Shown here: positions 58,101 to 64,000 of the stretch, one piece after another
Layout: each line of letters starts with the position of its first letter
How positions within the stretch are numbered: position 1 is the stretch's first letter
Origin: Mytilus trossulus
Lineage: Eukaryota; Mollusca; Bivalvia; Mytilida; Mytilidae
Direction of reading: 5' to 3'
Length of the DNA: 64,000 nucleotides
NCBI RefSeq assembly: GCF_036588685.1
Contig: NC_086386.1
Span: forward strand, 32,107,883-32,171,882
Notes under the pieces: model-generated
Seen by the model: only the letters and a program-made list of their open reading frames with translations
What the model was told of the DNA's origin: nothing
Databases searched by the model: none
Made by a program: the position numbers and the translations under genes

Positions 58101-58129
58101 CAACTTACTTTAGATGCTACTGTTGCCAT
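36103..58129 (-). CDS. HSPA12A-like: HSPA12A-like Hsp70-family protein, gene 3 (5 coding exons, 609 aa)
   Basis: I assembled this gene from complement(36103..37151, 42086..42245, 43204..43500, 48971..49273, 58109..58129). All junctions are GT/AG, the total is 1,830 nt, and the frame is open. The product begins MATVASKKLVVAAIDFGTAF (D15) and contains LTVPAIWDLKAKQFM, phosphate-2 with GGTTDITVHEVTG, VGGFSES as adenosine motif and PRDPGLAVLKGAVMFG. It is clearly more diverged than genes 1 and 2 are from each other: GTAFSG replaces GTTYSG, and a 19-residue-longer Lys/Ser/Thr-rich loop follows YFKGQILKSLL. The protein ends RAYFCLF. Intron 1 hosts a complete Ty3/gypsy element, intron 3 a satellite, and intron 4 LINE and gag remnants, so the gene spans 22 kb. 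Motifs are intact; it is probably functional if the long introns are spliced. Confidence 0.85.
37600..39470 (-). pseudogene. non-LTR retrotransposon (CR1/Jockey-like) RT remnant
   Basis: On the minus strand, fragments in RT order can be read despite many stops. They are KAFDKVLHQHLMYEI with FNGINCSTLHWIQ (38,376-38,627), ISVTSGVPQGTVLG (about 38,300), then VLPKLEYCSIVWDPHQKQL with IEKVQRMAARFLC (about 37,740-37,840). Such elements normally code about 900 residues. This one is broken throughout and lies in intron 4 of gene 3, in the same orientation as the gene. Confidence 0.8.
39538..40798 (+). pseudogene. LTR-retrotransposon gag and protease remnant
   Basis: The plus strand reads a gag-like N-terminal part (SLRGHAGKVVMRLGPEA, then VIDKMDSVFGVVEEKESV, REFYNATQKEDENITAW), a TGA, a second open piece to 40,331 and a shifted third piece to 40,798. 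The middle piece ends in a Gly/Asn/Arg-rich tail with repeated RGG-type motifs. The third carries LDIGSTVSTIS, an aspartic protease motif whose DTG is changed to DIG. RT and integrase are absent. A relative lies at 61,150-62,060. Different from the intact gypsy element at 49,839. Confidence 0.75.
40905..40990 (-). repeat. dispersed repeat fragment (inverted 15,600 family)
   Basis: AAGATGTGGTATGATTGCC, AATGAGACAACTACCC, ACAAAAGACCAAAATGACAC and TATAGGTCAC match the copies at 10,527 and 62,770. Confidence 0.6.
41000..41744. other. intron 4 of gene 3, nothing recognised
   Basis: AT-rich intron sequence with a short TA run near 41,310-41,322. The 75-codon frame at 41,515 is not supported by any resemblance. 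Confidence 0.4.
41745..41879. repeat. hairpin MITE-like element, 135 bp
   Basis: Arms CAAGCTATACTTTATT / AATAAAGTATAGCTTG and AGTTTTAACATGGGTA / TACCCATGTTAAAACT, with a weaker inner pairing (GTGTTATT / AATAATCAC). Nearly the whole element is self-complementary. Confidence 0.85.
42086..42245 (-). CDS. HSPA12A-like: gene 3 exon 4
   Basis: 160 nt ending in phase 1; AGISKEQLSLALEPEAAS at the start and MVFDQG at the end, the glycine split as in genes 1 and 2. Confidence 0.92.
42742..43032. repeat. inverted-repeat element, 291 bp, 33-bp perfect ends
   Basis: The left end ATTACAGCTTTTACATTAAT continuing GCTAGCAAGACAAA is mirrored at the right end (TTTGTCTTGCTAGC, then ATTAATGTAAAAGCTGTAAT). A second pairing inside is GGTTAAGGACACT / AGTGTCCTTAACC with AACGTTAT / ATAACGT. 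About 90 unpaired bases in the right arm look like an insertion. Non-coding, MITE- or foldback-like; in the intron between exons 3 and 4 of gene 3. Confidence 0.85.
43204..43500 (-). CDS. HSPA12A-like: gene 3 exon 3: ATPase middle with extended loop
   Basis: 297 nt, phase 0, acceptor TTTCAG and donor GTATAA. Begins DELTKDTWLKESINVEG, contains KRMKAVEVFAAVIEYF, a polar insert rich in Lys, Ser and Thr, then WVLTVPAIWDLKAKQFM. Confidence 0.92.
43690..43995 (-). repeat. dispersed repeat, inverted copy of the 27,590 family
   Basis: Begins AGAATGGAAATGGGGAATG, contains GTCAAAGAGGCAAAC and CTTCGGACAGGCGCAACA. Intron 3 of gene 3. Confidence 0.6.
44430..45385. repeat. satellite of about 122-bp units, 8 copies
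   Basis: The phrase CAAACAGGAGGGGTGGGGTG is followed by GACTCCCCCTATATTTCATT, CCATACATGAATATATATGG and GATCTCGACCGTTTCCAAG. It recurs with starts near 44,436, 44,561, 44,641, 44,761, 44,882, 45,003, 45,128, 45,250 and 45,372. Most steps are 120-125 bp; one is 80 bp, a unit with an internal deletion. Copies are diverged by point changes. In intron 3... of gene 3, between its exons 2 and 3. Confidence 0.88.
45430..45740 (+). repeat. dispersed repeat (15,600 family)
   Basis: GTGCCTGTCCCAAGTCAGG, CTGTAATTCAGTGGTTGTCG, TGTTGAAGGCAGTACGATG, GTTGTCTCATTGGCAATC. One of the longer copies in the window. Confidence 0.6.
45741..47944. other. intron of gene 3, unrecognised
   Basis: 2.2 kb with somewhat higher CpG content than its surroundings around 46,090-46,440 and 47,150-47,480. 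Short frames at 46,211-46,429 and 47,176-47,478 resemble nothing I know. It may be an old transposon, but I could not identify terminal repeats. Confidence 0.35.
47945..48060 (+). repeat. dispersed repeat fragment (15,600 family)
   Basis: GGCTCCGTGTTGAAGGCCG, CCTATTATGGTTTACTTTT, GTTGTCTCATTGGCACTCAC. Confidence 0.6.
48540..48955 (-). repeat. dispersed repeat, inverted copy of the 27,590 family
   Basis: GATAATGGAAATGGGGATTG, GTCAAAGAGACAACTACCC, CACCCGGAGGCGTCCTTCAG, GACTTGGGACAGGCGC. It ends a few bases before the donor of gene 3 exon 2. Confidence 0.65.
48971..49273 (-). CDS. HSPA12A-like: gene 3 exon 2: phosphate-1 region
   Basis: 303 nt, phase 0, acceptor ATTCAG and donor GTATGT. It carries KLVVAAIDFGTAFSGYAYC, PKAPTCVLF, HSFGYEA and YFENFKMMLYKER. 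Confidence 0.92.
49839..50656 (+). repeat. 5' LTR (818 bp)
   Basis: Begins TGTGGCAATATTGG and ends GATCAGTCCGTTCACA. By eye it matches the 3' LTR throughout, except that it lacks a 12-bp segment (GGTAATTATCAG) after CTTTCCTCGAA. An AATAAA at about 50,355 could serve as polyadenylation signal. Confidence 0.95.
50660..50673 (+). promoter_or_regulatory. primer-binding site candidate
   Basis: TGGTGCCGTGACCA starts three bases after the 5' LTR. The leading TGG is complementary to a tRNA CCA end, as expected for minus-strand priming; I cannot say which tRNA. Confidence 0.7.
50711..52048 (+). CDS. gag: gypsy gag polyprotein (445 aa)
   Basis: Starts at ATG 50,711, 38 bases after the primer-binding site. 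Residues 1-160 are charged and polar. A retrotransposon gag-type helical region follows (FDGKTIDWQDYLVHFEQVA, then AKQIVMSLRGPAQKIL, FNPREREAAYVCEFEARR). The C-terminus is basic (RPPRFNNRGRGRYYRNQ) with one CCHC zinc knuckle at C424, C427, H432 and C437, which binds RNA. It forms the particle core in the cytoplasm. The stop at 52,046 lies 31 bases into pol, and a GGGAAAC heptamer is located four codons before it. Length is typical for a Ty3/gypsy gag. Confidence 0.92.
   Translation: MAYSMDYASGISQHDKAKIEHSDRFSDKDEVKYRHEKDFNFSTPLKSFVTLSETYDDSVRDKSILKHPDYKVDRKFTPKRYQEPHFSRRPSYELYNDRDRLNKNQGSDYLPNKRYVDKDTFSEDYQPLNRYSTEKYPSYDLNRHEGVKHTSFLDNLPNPVTLHEKRIVRREKEPQSFDGKTIDWQDYLVHFEQVAEWNEWNDLERAKQIVMSLRGPAQKILSTLSKQDLGNYNKIKESLNNRFNPREREAAYVCEFEARRHSKDETVSEYGQALRRLGYLAFPNEKQDSEMMEKVLINKFIRGLNNLDLQKHVQFQRAKTLDSAISYAIEYEAFINPQNNMRKPMLTSNEVPIQAIKDNKKESTELLTLDQVAKLIDEKLSQLKHVNTESENRNGYYQNRPPRFNNRGRGRYYRNQNSSTDRVCYKCNEIGHIQYYCPLNNQGND
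52018..56001 (+). CDS. pol: gypsy pol polyprotein: protease, RT, RNase H, integrase (1327 aa)
   Basis: The frame runs 52,018-56,001. The ATG is probably not used, since pol is expected as a gag-pol fusion from the frameshift at 52,042. Domains in order: aspartic protease with DTGS at 68-71; RT with DFRKLNERTVKDAYPLP and the catalytic YLDD at 500-503; RNase H with DTDAS at 647-651. The integrase zinc-binding region has H947, H954, C984 and C987. The catalytic core has D1016, D1076 and E1112, spaced DX35E. A GWTGPYKV (GPY/F-like) module and VDHLKPY lie near the C-terminus. All catalytic residues are present. The domain order and GPY/F place it in Ty3/gypsy. Its length is slightly over the usual pol because of a linker at about 770-880. 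Confidence 0.95.
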   Translation: MSIEQSGKRLKADLEANTSAVKNLERPQTKIESLISDPIKRVQINLVNQNCLFAFCKIDEIDVKFLVDTGSPVSLISFDTFEKLKLSSQLISLDSILTTANGNVLSVKGKCILNIAIGPLLVKQEVIVADIKGSSGILGMNFFEQNEIDIQIKSQCLSFNGQSIPLFKENSSQCSRIQIARQVSIPANSEMIIEASKRDSFVDGIGIIEPLEWVKSKGLLVAKSLVDTENTIYLAIMNLNSKSVKLKQGEQIAHLMTIEQVFDENNAESQTDSKSNDISEQVNTLKDNEFPEHLKSMLDKVSSDLKDEEKQKLSSLIHEYKDIFVGPDGSLGRTDRVKHYIDTGDSKPVKISPRRVALKQRDVLEEELKKMIDKNLIEPSCSPWAAPVCLVKKRDGSIRFCVDFRKLNERTVKDAYPLPRIDDTLDTLSGGKWFSCVDLASGYFQVEVAEEDKYKTAFSTHKGLYQFLVMPMGLCNSPATFSRLMNQVLGGLQWHRCLCYLDDVIIYGKDFETAFDNLTTVFQCFREANLKLKPSKCSFFQTEVKFLGHIVSAEGIKCDSEKIQSVQNWHTPSNVKELRSFLGFAGYYRRFIPDFATIAHPLTQLTQKNKSFIWDDKCKIAFETLKECLTTAPTLSFPSEDGAYILDTDASQTGVGAVLSQIQNGEEHVIAYSSRTLNRAQKQYCTTKRELLAVIIFLCQFRHYLYGQKFTLRTDHASLKWLKNFKNPEGMIARWISIIDTYDMEIQHRKGSLHTNADGLSRTPKRKCKRSNCPECTEMKTDIEYFENVKTTDCIDDLNTVKDGHASCLSIQSVINDTETDGDTDSVRGCLATHLAIRPVNVNTEELSFDITSNWLSYWSNSQLREMQENDQNISFILNNLLQSDEKPKKSEIQNKSKETKILYGLWESLTIQNNLLCKFFERENQGLVYQFVAPEQIRNFIFQQLHCTKYSAHFGRDKTLDLIKKRFYWPNMSDSIKLWINSCDICAKGKPGPGKGKSPLKSSVSTYPLDRIAIDIIGPLPITTGGNEYIMVVEDYFTKWTESYAIPNHQALTVADKLVTEFICRFGCPFQIHTDQGREFESGLFAAICDKLGIDKTRTCPYRPQSDGMVERFNQTLQSILRLFVNEHRNDWDDHIPFINMAYRATQHASTKCSPNLLMFGHELRCPIDVMFGLPQGYKSIPCPIAYVEWVQEALRNAFQLAHTQSGLSANRQKENFDKNLKIRSFEENSFVWRWYPPEANKKLGLGWTGPYKVIKKITDLTYRIQKDTSTKQLVVHVDHLKPYQAAHTPTIQEHIVTPHENVQTLTPPVTTRFGRVIKPRQIFTL
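52036..52077 (+). promoter_or_regulatory. -1 ribosomal frameshift signal between gag and pol
   Basis: The heptamer G-GGA-AAC (52,036-52,042) sits exactly in the gag reading phase required for X-XXY-YYZ slippage (codons CAG GGA AAC). Seven bases on, AGCTGA (52,050-52,055) can pair with TCAGCT (52,072-52,077) around a 16-nt loop. A -1 shift here enters the pol frame at CGA TTA AAA. The stem is short, so a larger or pseudoknotted structure may exist. Confidence 0.75.
56002..56270 (+). promoter_or_regulatory. pol-ORF3 spacer with splice acceptor
   Basis: 269 bases of T-rich spacer ending TATTTTCAG at 56,261-56,269, one base before the ORF3 ATG. This is a good splice acceptor, so ORF3 could be made from a spliced subgenomic RNA, as env is in retroviruses. 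The matching donor in the leader is not certain. Confidence 0.5.
56271..56837 (+). CDS. gypsy ORF3: two-zinc-finger basic protein (188 aa)
   Basis: An intact frame in the position where env or other accessory genes sit. It contains a C2H2-like finger C31-x4-C36-x14-H51-x4-H56 and a more standard one C65-x2-C68-x12-H81-x4-H86 (YTCQICD...HLVKDHK). A long Lys/Glu/Arg-rich helix follows at about 115-150 (REEAKKLREKVEERKRKAK) with a basic C-terminus ending IIKAKKH. There is no signal peptide or membrane segment, so it is not an envelope protein. Nucleic-acid binding is likely; the purpose (nuclear entry, regulation, silencing resistance, target choice) is unknown. A captured host zinc-finger exon is one origin. 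I do not recognise it from any described gypsy element. Confidence 0.75.
   Translation: MELQLHVCDNEYKSFQNDHLRDLWPAVGAYCNIEECGKNQFFRSFNEYKSHFGGVHKEKLTLYTCQICDLSRRKLQVLKKHLVKDHKCSEDKYRCIEVANKNFIDPKDVLPYRVGDVKEREEAKKLREKVEERKRKAKEEAQETRKQYVEKGKKPKLEDKYYNSRDEHLKFNFVKNTLTRTIIKAKKH
57032..57043 (+). promoter_or_regulatory. polypurine tract
   Basis: AGTGGGGAGGAA directly abuts the 3' LTR; the expected primer for plus-strand DNA synthesis. Confidence 0.8.
57044..57873 (+). repeat. 3' LTR (830 bp)
   Basis: Same ends as the 5' LTR. Carries the 12-bp segment GGTAATTATCAG (about 57,330) absent from the 5' LTR; otherwise no difference noticed by eye. The 66-codon minus-strand frame inside each LTR is meaningless. 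Confidence 0.95.
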
Positions 58130-58155
58130 TTGTTAGGTCATAGTCTGATTTTCAT
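58109..58155 (-). CDS. HSPA12A-like: gene 3 first coding exon with upstream mini-ORF
   Basis: Acceptor TTTCAG, then a 26-base leader, ATG at 58,129, MATVASK, donor GTAAGT, phase 0. The leader itself starts with an ATG that opens a five-codon frame closed by TGA ten bases before the main ATG. The upstream noncoding exon and promoter were not located. Confidence 0.7.
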
Positions 58156-58352
58156 CTGAAACAGTAAACGTTTATGGTAAATGCTATTATAACATTTCCT
58201 AATAGTGACTTGGCGTATACATAGTTCACAACACTCGAAAAGTACTGCTGGTTTCCTATGAGATTTCAATTAAGAGCCCTCTAATTCACAAATCACAAAA
58301 CCTTAAAATATTCAATTGATGTTTTATTTCCTCATTAACAAAATTAAGACTT

Positions 58353-59520
58353 TCAAGACATAGGTTTAGAAGTAGAAAACAATACTCTTAAAATGGTATA
58401 AAATATTGGATCCGATACATTATCCTGGCTTGGATATATCATTTGCCGAAAAAAGTTCATGGTTCTTAAAAAGTCAATTTCTACGTAGACAATAACTGTC
58501 AATGAGAGGCGAATGATACCAAAAGTGTCATTCAAACTCATAAGTGGAAAATAAACTAACAACAACATGGCTAGAAAAGAGAAAGACAAAAAGACAAACA
58601 ATAGTACACAATATACAACATAGGAAACTTAAGACTGAGTGACACGAACTCTACCAAAAACTGGGGGTGATCTCAGGTGCTCCGTAAGGGTAGCTTGTTC
58701 CACATGTGGCACTCGTCGTGTTGCGCATGTGAGTACAAACCTGATACTGGATCTAAATCGATAGGTTATTTATGAAATGGGACGGTATTGTAGTTATGAC
58801 AATAACGAACATATCAGCTATCATCTATGAAACGAAAATAGATTTAGGGAAATGGGAAGGTATTGTAGTTACGACATTAAAGAACATATCCGCTATCATC
58901 GCTGAAACAGATATTCTATAACAGTTAACCAATCGTGATGCACGGAGTCCGTAAAACTTAAGAACGGATGATTTCAACTCCATCACTTGGGACTCTTAGT
59001 TAATATCAATAGCTTCATTCAGACCAAAAACCCTCTATCAAGGAAATCATGATAAAAAGTACAAGTCCTGGCATATCGTACACCTGGGATATATATATAC
59101 TCCGTATTCAGTCTATGTTGGAAATTTGCTACATATTGGATACAGTGAATTGGAAAGTTGAACCGACGCTCATTTTCATTTGCTAGATATGATATGAGGA
59201 AGACTTAACTGTATCTGTTGTATCTGTTATCTCAAGTTCGAGGGGATAGATGCGTTCAACATAGTCACCAAATTTTTAATTATTTAGTGAGAGAACATCA
59301 TCTGTATAGCGGACAGTAATTAAAAGGATCATACTGCTAACTTCGTTTCTTTCTTCATAACCATTTCATGTATGAACTCAGCCTCATATTAATAAAGGAA
59401 CAAAGGATGAAAAACAGTTTGTACCCATGGGAATGTCAATTTTTGCTTGAAATACACGTCGTTCAAACGTAACAAATATGTTGTCAATCAAGAAATGAAG
59501 TATCTTAATGTCACTTTTTT
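58353..59520 (-). pseudogene. Penelope-like reverse transcriptase remnant III
   Basis: Read on the minus strand it parallels the remnant at 22,395-23,460: HFLIDNIFVTFERRVFQ, then IPMGTNC (about 59,420), TVRYTDDVLSLNN (about 59,300), and YHDFLDRGF (about 59,045). The trailer has the CACGACGAGTGCCACATGTG segment and the 82-codon tail at 58,353-58,601. The YIDD-type catalytic box is preserved as YTDD, but frames are broken. Lies upstream of gene 3. Confidence 0.65.
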
Positions 59521-61149
59521 TCAAAATATTTTTTTGTTTAAATCGTTTTGTTTTATCTCACTCACACAAGATTTTTGTAAATAACATGGTCATTTCTTTT
59601 ATGAAACAAAGCAGAAACAACTCTTTTAAATTGTCCTTTAATTTGGAATGAAGAATCCTAAAAAAAAGTACTTATTAATAACTTTAAAACTGGTACTAGA
59701 CAGCGAATAAATAAATCGGACTTGGCAGGGGTCTTCAGTCAGTAGAGTGAAGATAAATGTCAGTGTCTGTATATTCAAGGTGGTCGTAATTGTCATTAGT
59801 TTGTTCTGAATAACGAAAGTCATCAATCGTTCACGTGACCTTCTGCAGTACAGTATGGTCTAAATGGTTTTTGTATAATAATGTACAGCAAGATAAGTTT
59901 TTTATGATCAAATGACATGCTACTTACACAGTGCACCTTAAAACAGCTACAATAATTACCTCCAATGTCCAGAAGGGAAGTAGCACGAAAATGGTATTGT
60001 ACTTCCTTTTCCAGATTTTAAAGACTTAGTTATTCTCATGTCCGTTTCTGTTGAATGCACCCATAGATTCAATTTAAATATTTCATGTATTTAAATACAA
60101 GCAAATATACGACATGATCAATGATTTAGATTTTAATACCTACCATATTTATTTTCGATTGGTGTAACATATGTTCGTACGCATGTGACGTGACAGAAGA
60201 TTAAACTTAAGAGGGCTCGCGGGTCTAAATCAACCTTTTTTCTAATATAGGATTTGTCTTTTTTTCTATAATTAAACTTTATCTTATACCTAATAGAAAT
60301 AGAAATTAAAAATATGGGGTCACTGTTCATTTAAGCTCACAATTTGCCTCCGAAAGAAGCATACTGTACATTTTTGTTAATGCCCTTTTTTCTGTTGAAC
60401 TAATAGGAGACATATTATTATCGAAATAAAAAAAGAACTAAATTACAGAAATCGCTTCAATTTTACATTTATTTAAATTATGTACAGCTTGTTTGAAAAC
60501 ACTAATAAAAAATATAGCCACCGATGAGTTAAAAAAATTATTTCAATTTAAACATTAAAAAATGACATTTCTGCAACAAAGGGAGATAATTTAGAGCTAA
60601 TATTTTTAAAGTCATCTGTGGCCAACCCAAATCGATTTGTCTGTGTGATTTTTTGTACCATATTATAAAGTAATAACCTATTGTGAAATGAAAAAAAATA
60701 GCAATAAAAAAAACAAATATATTTCTTTTTTGCTGATTTTTTTGTACCCGCAAGCCTCCTTAATTTAGTAATGTTATTTGTTTTACTTGCTTCTCATTTA
60801 CTAGTGTATTCCCTTAAAGTATAGCGTTCGTTGCTCCGGTCCGTATATTATAATTGTTTTTATATCGAAAGAAAGCATATTTTAGATACATTTGTAGTTT
60901 CTTCTTTACTAATGTATTTATTTGATTGTTTTTTTTTCTCTCTTTAGACGACTTGAATTAATAAGCTATGATCTTACTTTTCAAATTGTTAACAAACAAA
61001 AAAGTAAATTACAAAAATACTAAACTCCAAGGAAAAATTCAAAAAGAAAATGGCAAATCAAACGGCAGAATCGAAAGAACCAGAATAAACGAAGATACTT
61101 CAGATGTGTAAAACCAGTTTACTTACATTTGGAATAAAGACAAAAAAAC
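59521..61149. other. upstream of gene 3, nothing recognised
   Basis: AT-rich sequence with A-runs. No coding or RNA signal I can support. Confidence 0.45.
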
Positions 61150-62060
61150 TTTAAACGTCAAGAAGTCTATGGGGCAGGACTATCAATCAACTTATGTTAA
61201 TCAGGAGCAGCTTCAGGTCCTAATAATTTACCACAAGGATTGTATGGAAAGCCAACAGAAAATGAAGTTGTACCTAATGGATCCCGGAAAAAAAGTGAGG
61301 ACTTTACTTGACACAGGATCAACAATGGGTACTATCAGTCATACATATTACCACAGCAATTTAACAGATATAGATTTATTTCACATCAACGAGCTACTTG
61401 ATATTGAATGTGATGATGGAAAACAACTACTAGTACCATATGAATGATATCTGGAATATGAAATAACACTCCTACAGCAGATCAACACTTATCCATGTTT
61501 TCTATAAGTAATACCAAATAGTATTTATAACACTCAGATACCATTGCTTCTTTGAAATAACACTCTTCAGCCAATTATGGAGTAATGAAAGATTAACATG
61601 GAACACAATGTTTACAGTCATGCAACTTAACAACACCTTGGTACTTAATTTTTCGATCATTCACACTTGCAGAGAAGGAACATAGACACCACAACAACGC
61701 ATTAGCTATAATCATAAACACTGTGAACCGACAATTTACTGTAAAACCGTACTCAACCATATAGATTGAATGATACACTGACCAAAATATACCATACAGT
61801 ACAACTGCAGTAATGTTACGCTGATCTTGACTCCAACCGAACTGGATCAGATATAGAACCGATACTTCTGGAATATAGCCATATTAACAATGGAAAGATA
61901 GACGTTTAAATTGCTATTGTTACCAGAACTATTACTATCCAGCTAAAAGCTGTTTAATGTGCAATACAACCAGTCAACATTGAACAACAACCAAAAGATA
62001 CCTCATCACCATCAACAAAACTTGGCCAAGTGGAAATTACAGAAAGTGAATTAACCGAAG
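61150..62060 (+). pseudogene. LTR-retrotransposon protease-region remnant
   Basis: The plus strand reads KKVRTLLDTGSTMGTISHTY, then FHINELLDIECDDGKQL and YLEYEITL-like sequence. This matches the protease region of the remnant at 39,538-40,798 (TILDIGSTVSTIST, IECADGKALPYIGYIETEL). Here the catalytic DTGS is kept. The frame shifts after 61,430 and later parts are unreadable. RT is absent. Confidence 0.7.
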
Positions 62061-62074
62061 ATCACGAATGTGAC

Positions 62075-62420
62075 CTATAGAATTAGACTATTTACCGGAT
62101 GTGTTATAACATAAGTAACACGACGGGTGCCACATTTGGAGCAAAATCTGCTTACCCTTCTGGAGCACATAAGATCAACCCCGGTTTTTGGTGGGGTTCG
62201 TGTTGCTTAGTCTTTATTTTTCTATGTTATGTCTTGTGTACTATTATTTGTCTGTTTGTCTTTTTATGTTAACCATGGGCTTGTTTATTTTCAGTCTATG
62301 AATTTGACTGTCTCACTTGTATTGTTCGCCCCTCTTCTAGTATATGTAGGCATTGTTCAATGTTTATTTCAGTCTTATTGTAAATTGAGAATGTGTTTTA
62401 GTATGTTATAAATCATATAT
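62075..62420 (+). repeat. repeat trailer shared with the Penelope-like remnants
   Basis: TGACCTATAGAATTAGACTA, AACACGACGGGTGCCACATT, TCTGCTTACCCTTCTGGAGC, GTTGCTTAGTCTTTATTTTT and TATGAATTTGACTGTCTC match 23,275-23,545 in order. A 3'-end fragment without the RT. Confidence 0.7.
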
Positions 62421-62769
62421 GAGAATTTGAGTCAAATCTGTGAACATGATTTTGACAGCTAGTGTCGCTTTTAATAAAGAATGGTTCACTATCACTCTTT
62501 TTAAAAGTTGAATAAAATAACATCTTTATGTTTATTTCAAACTTCATTTATCAAATATATACATCAAGCTAAACAGAAATAGAATTGCTAATTAAGATGA
62601 TCACTATGAGTATGAGAATCTTGGGTTTATTTACTGCTAGTTTTGTTTTTGTTTATTTGTATGTAATGGATTATTTTCTATCTTCACAATTACTTATGTT
62701 ATTTTGTATTTGCTGTATAGTTTTCCATAATAATGACAGTTATAGTACATTGAGAACATGAAATATAAA

Positions 62770-62965
62770 AAAGAAGATGTGGTATGATTGCTAATGAGAC
62801 AACTATCCACTATCCACAAAAGACCAAAATGACACAAACATTAACAATCATAGGTCACCGTACGGCATTCAACAATGAGCAAAGCCCATACCGCATATAA
62901 TCAGCTATAAAAGGCCCCGATAAGACAATGTAAAACAATTCAAAGGAGAAAACTAATGGCCTTAT
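62770..62965 (-). repeat. dispersed repeat, inverted (15,600 family)
   Basis: AAGATGTGGTATGATTGC, AATGAGACAACTATCCAC, AGGTCACCGTACGGCATTC, AACAATGAGCAAAGCCCATA. A duplicated CTATCCA step is inside. Confidence 0.65.
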
Positions 62966-64000
62966 TTATTTAAAAAAATGAAAGCACATTTTTATAGCAG
63001 ACATCAGACATTGTATACAAAATGTGTTTGGGAGGGTTTCAATCCAGAAACATGATTTATCACAACTTAAAATCACATAACTTCGTTCATTCAAAAATAA
63101 AATTCTTATCATTATATTCATTCATGCTTCAGATCTAGACTTATTCATATTGTGTCCTGCTATTTTACAACAAAGATGGTTGAAGACACCAATATACCAT
63201 TATAAATGAAGGATACAAAAGTTTCCCATACATGCCATAGATCCTTGATCATTCCAAGGATTTCAGCAAAACACAAAAGCAGTCATACCTTTTGTTATAT
63301 GTCACTACAGCACACCTTTAGCTGTTAGATAACCTAATGTCAACCCAACTGAGATTAGGTCTCATGAGGGAAGTGTTCCCAAATCACAACTACTAATAAG
63401 AATTTAACACAATGAGTGTTAACAGACAACTTAAATGTACATATTGACTGTAGGTTACAGAATGTACACACATTAAACTTGTTCTTATACATATGTAATT
63501 GTTGATGTGACCCTCAAATAATCTACAAATACAAAATGCATGAAACTTTTATATACCTACGTGCTGTAAGACCTTAATATCTTTCACTTACAAAAGTCTG
63601 TTCTCTAAATAATGTTCATGATGTATTCCAATTAGACATAAACATGGAAAAAGTTGGGGCTTTTATCATGTTTATCTTATATAATTCTAATAAATCTTTA
63701 AATAGTAAATACAGGAGTTTATTCCAAACAATATTTCCATATGGTTTTAAAAATGTTGTATTACATCAAAAATATTATCATAAATTTTGTTACAACAAAA
63801 AACTACTCGCAGTTTTCATTAAAGAAATGGTCATAACAATAAAATATAAATATAAAATCCGAATAAATCAAATATATGTTTAATCACAATGACATACATG
63901 TATTTCTAAAAACATTAACAAAACATCAATGCCGAAAGACGGCTTCAGCAGAATTGGTAGATTGGCACATTTGAGGAATTACCTAAAACTTTATATGGAC
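62966..64000. other. right edge, nothing recognised
   Basis: AT-rich sequence with no supported gene. The 79-codon frame at 63,644-63,883 is Lys/Tyr/Ile-rich, as expected from base composition alone. Confidence 0.45.

Noticed and set aside
1-64000. tRNA, rRNA, snRNA genes and CRISPR arrays
   Set aside because: No cloverleaf with A/B boxes, rRNA core sequence or regularly spaced short repeats with unique spacers was recognised; the tandem repeats present are satellites without spacers.

Overview
This looks like nuclear DNA of a marine bivalve, most likely a mussel (Mytilus-type). The window is AT-rich. Its genes have short exons in long introns with GT/AG junctions. It carries three HSPA12-type Hsp70 relatives in a row, a family known to be expanded in bivalves, and dispersed repeats I associate with mussel genomes. 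The species assignment is inference from memory; no database was searched.

Layout. Positions 1-340 hold the 3' end of a plus-strand gene for a short-chain collagen C4-like protein. Positions 340-4,090 are intergenic and contain a hammerhead-ribozyme repeat unit (retrozyme-like) with two ribozymes 362 nt apart, plus a further copy at 864-907. Three HSPA12A-like genes then follow, all on the minus strand. Gene 1 spans 4,090-15,231, with alternative 5' ends out to about 19.45 kb. Gene 2 spans 24,504-32,749 and gene 3 spans 36,103-58,155. I reconstructed all three exon by exon. Predicted products are 685, 612 and 609 residues, and every junction keeps frame. The last four coding exons have the same phases in all three genes. 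Gene 1 has two extra phase-0 exons encoding an N-terminal helical extension of about 90 residues that genes 2 and 3 lack. Upstream of gene 1 the block 'noncoding exon with GTAAGT donor / intron / short ATG exon' is present three times in tandem, so the gene may have several alternative promoters and first exons.

Mobile DNA. The first intron of gene 3 contains a complete, apparently young Ty3/gypsy LTR retrotransposon (49,839-57,873) in antisense orientation. It has near-identical LTRs, gag, and pol in the -1 frame behind a GGGAAAC slippery heptamer with a nearby hairpin. A third ORF between pol and the 3' LTR encodes two C2H2-like zinc fingers and sits just behind a splice-acceptor sequence. 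Degraded elements fill much of the rest: two non-LTR RT remnants (10.6-12.9 kb plus, 37.6-39.5 kb minus), three stretches of a Penelope-like RT (21.7-23.5 kb plus, 58.35-59.5 kb minus), a Tc1/mariner-like transposase remnant (13.3-14.0 kb minus), and two gag/protease fragments of another LTR family (39.5-40.8 and 61.15-62.06 kb). There are also several hairpin (MITE-like) elements, a 36-bp minisatellite (5.69-6.29 kb), a ~122-bp satellite (44.43-45.39 kb) and many dispersed repeats.

How it fits together. The functional content is one collagen-like 3' end and an HSPA12 tandem cluster, probably cytosolic Hsp70-fold ATPases. Genes 1 and 2 are recent duplicates whose intron sequence is still alignable; gene 3 is older. 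The rest is transposon accretion in introns and spacers. I saw no rRNA, tRNA or CRISPR.
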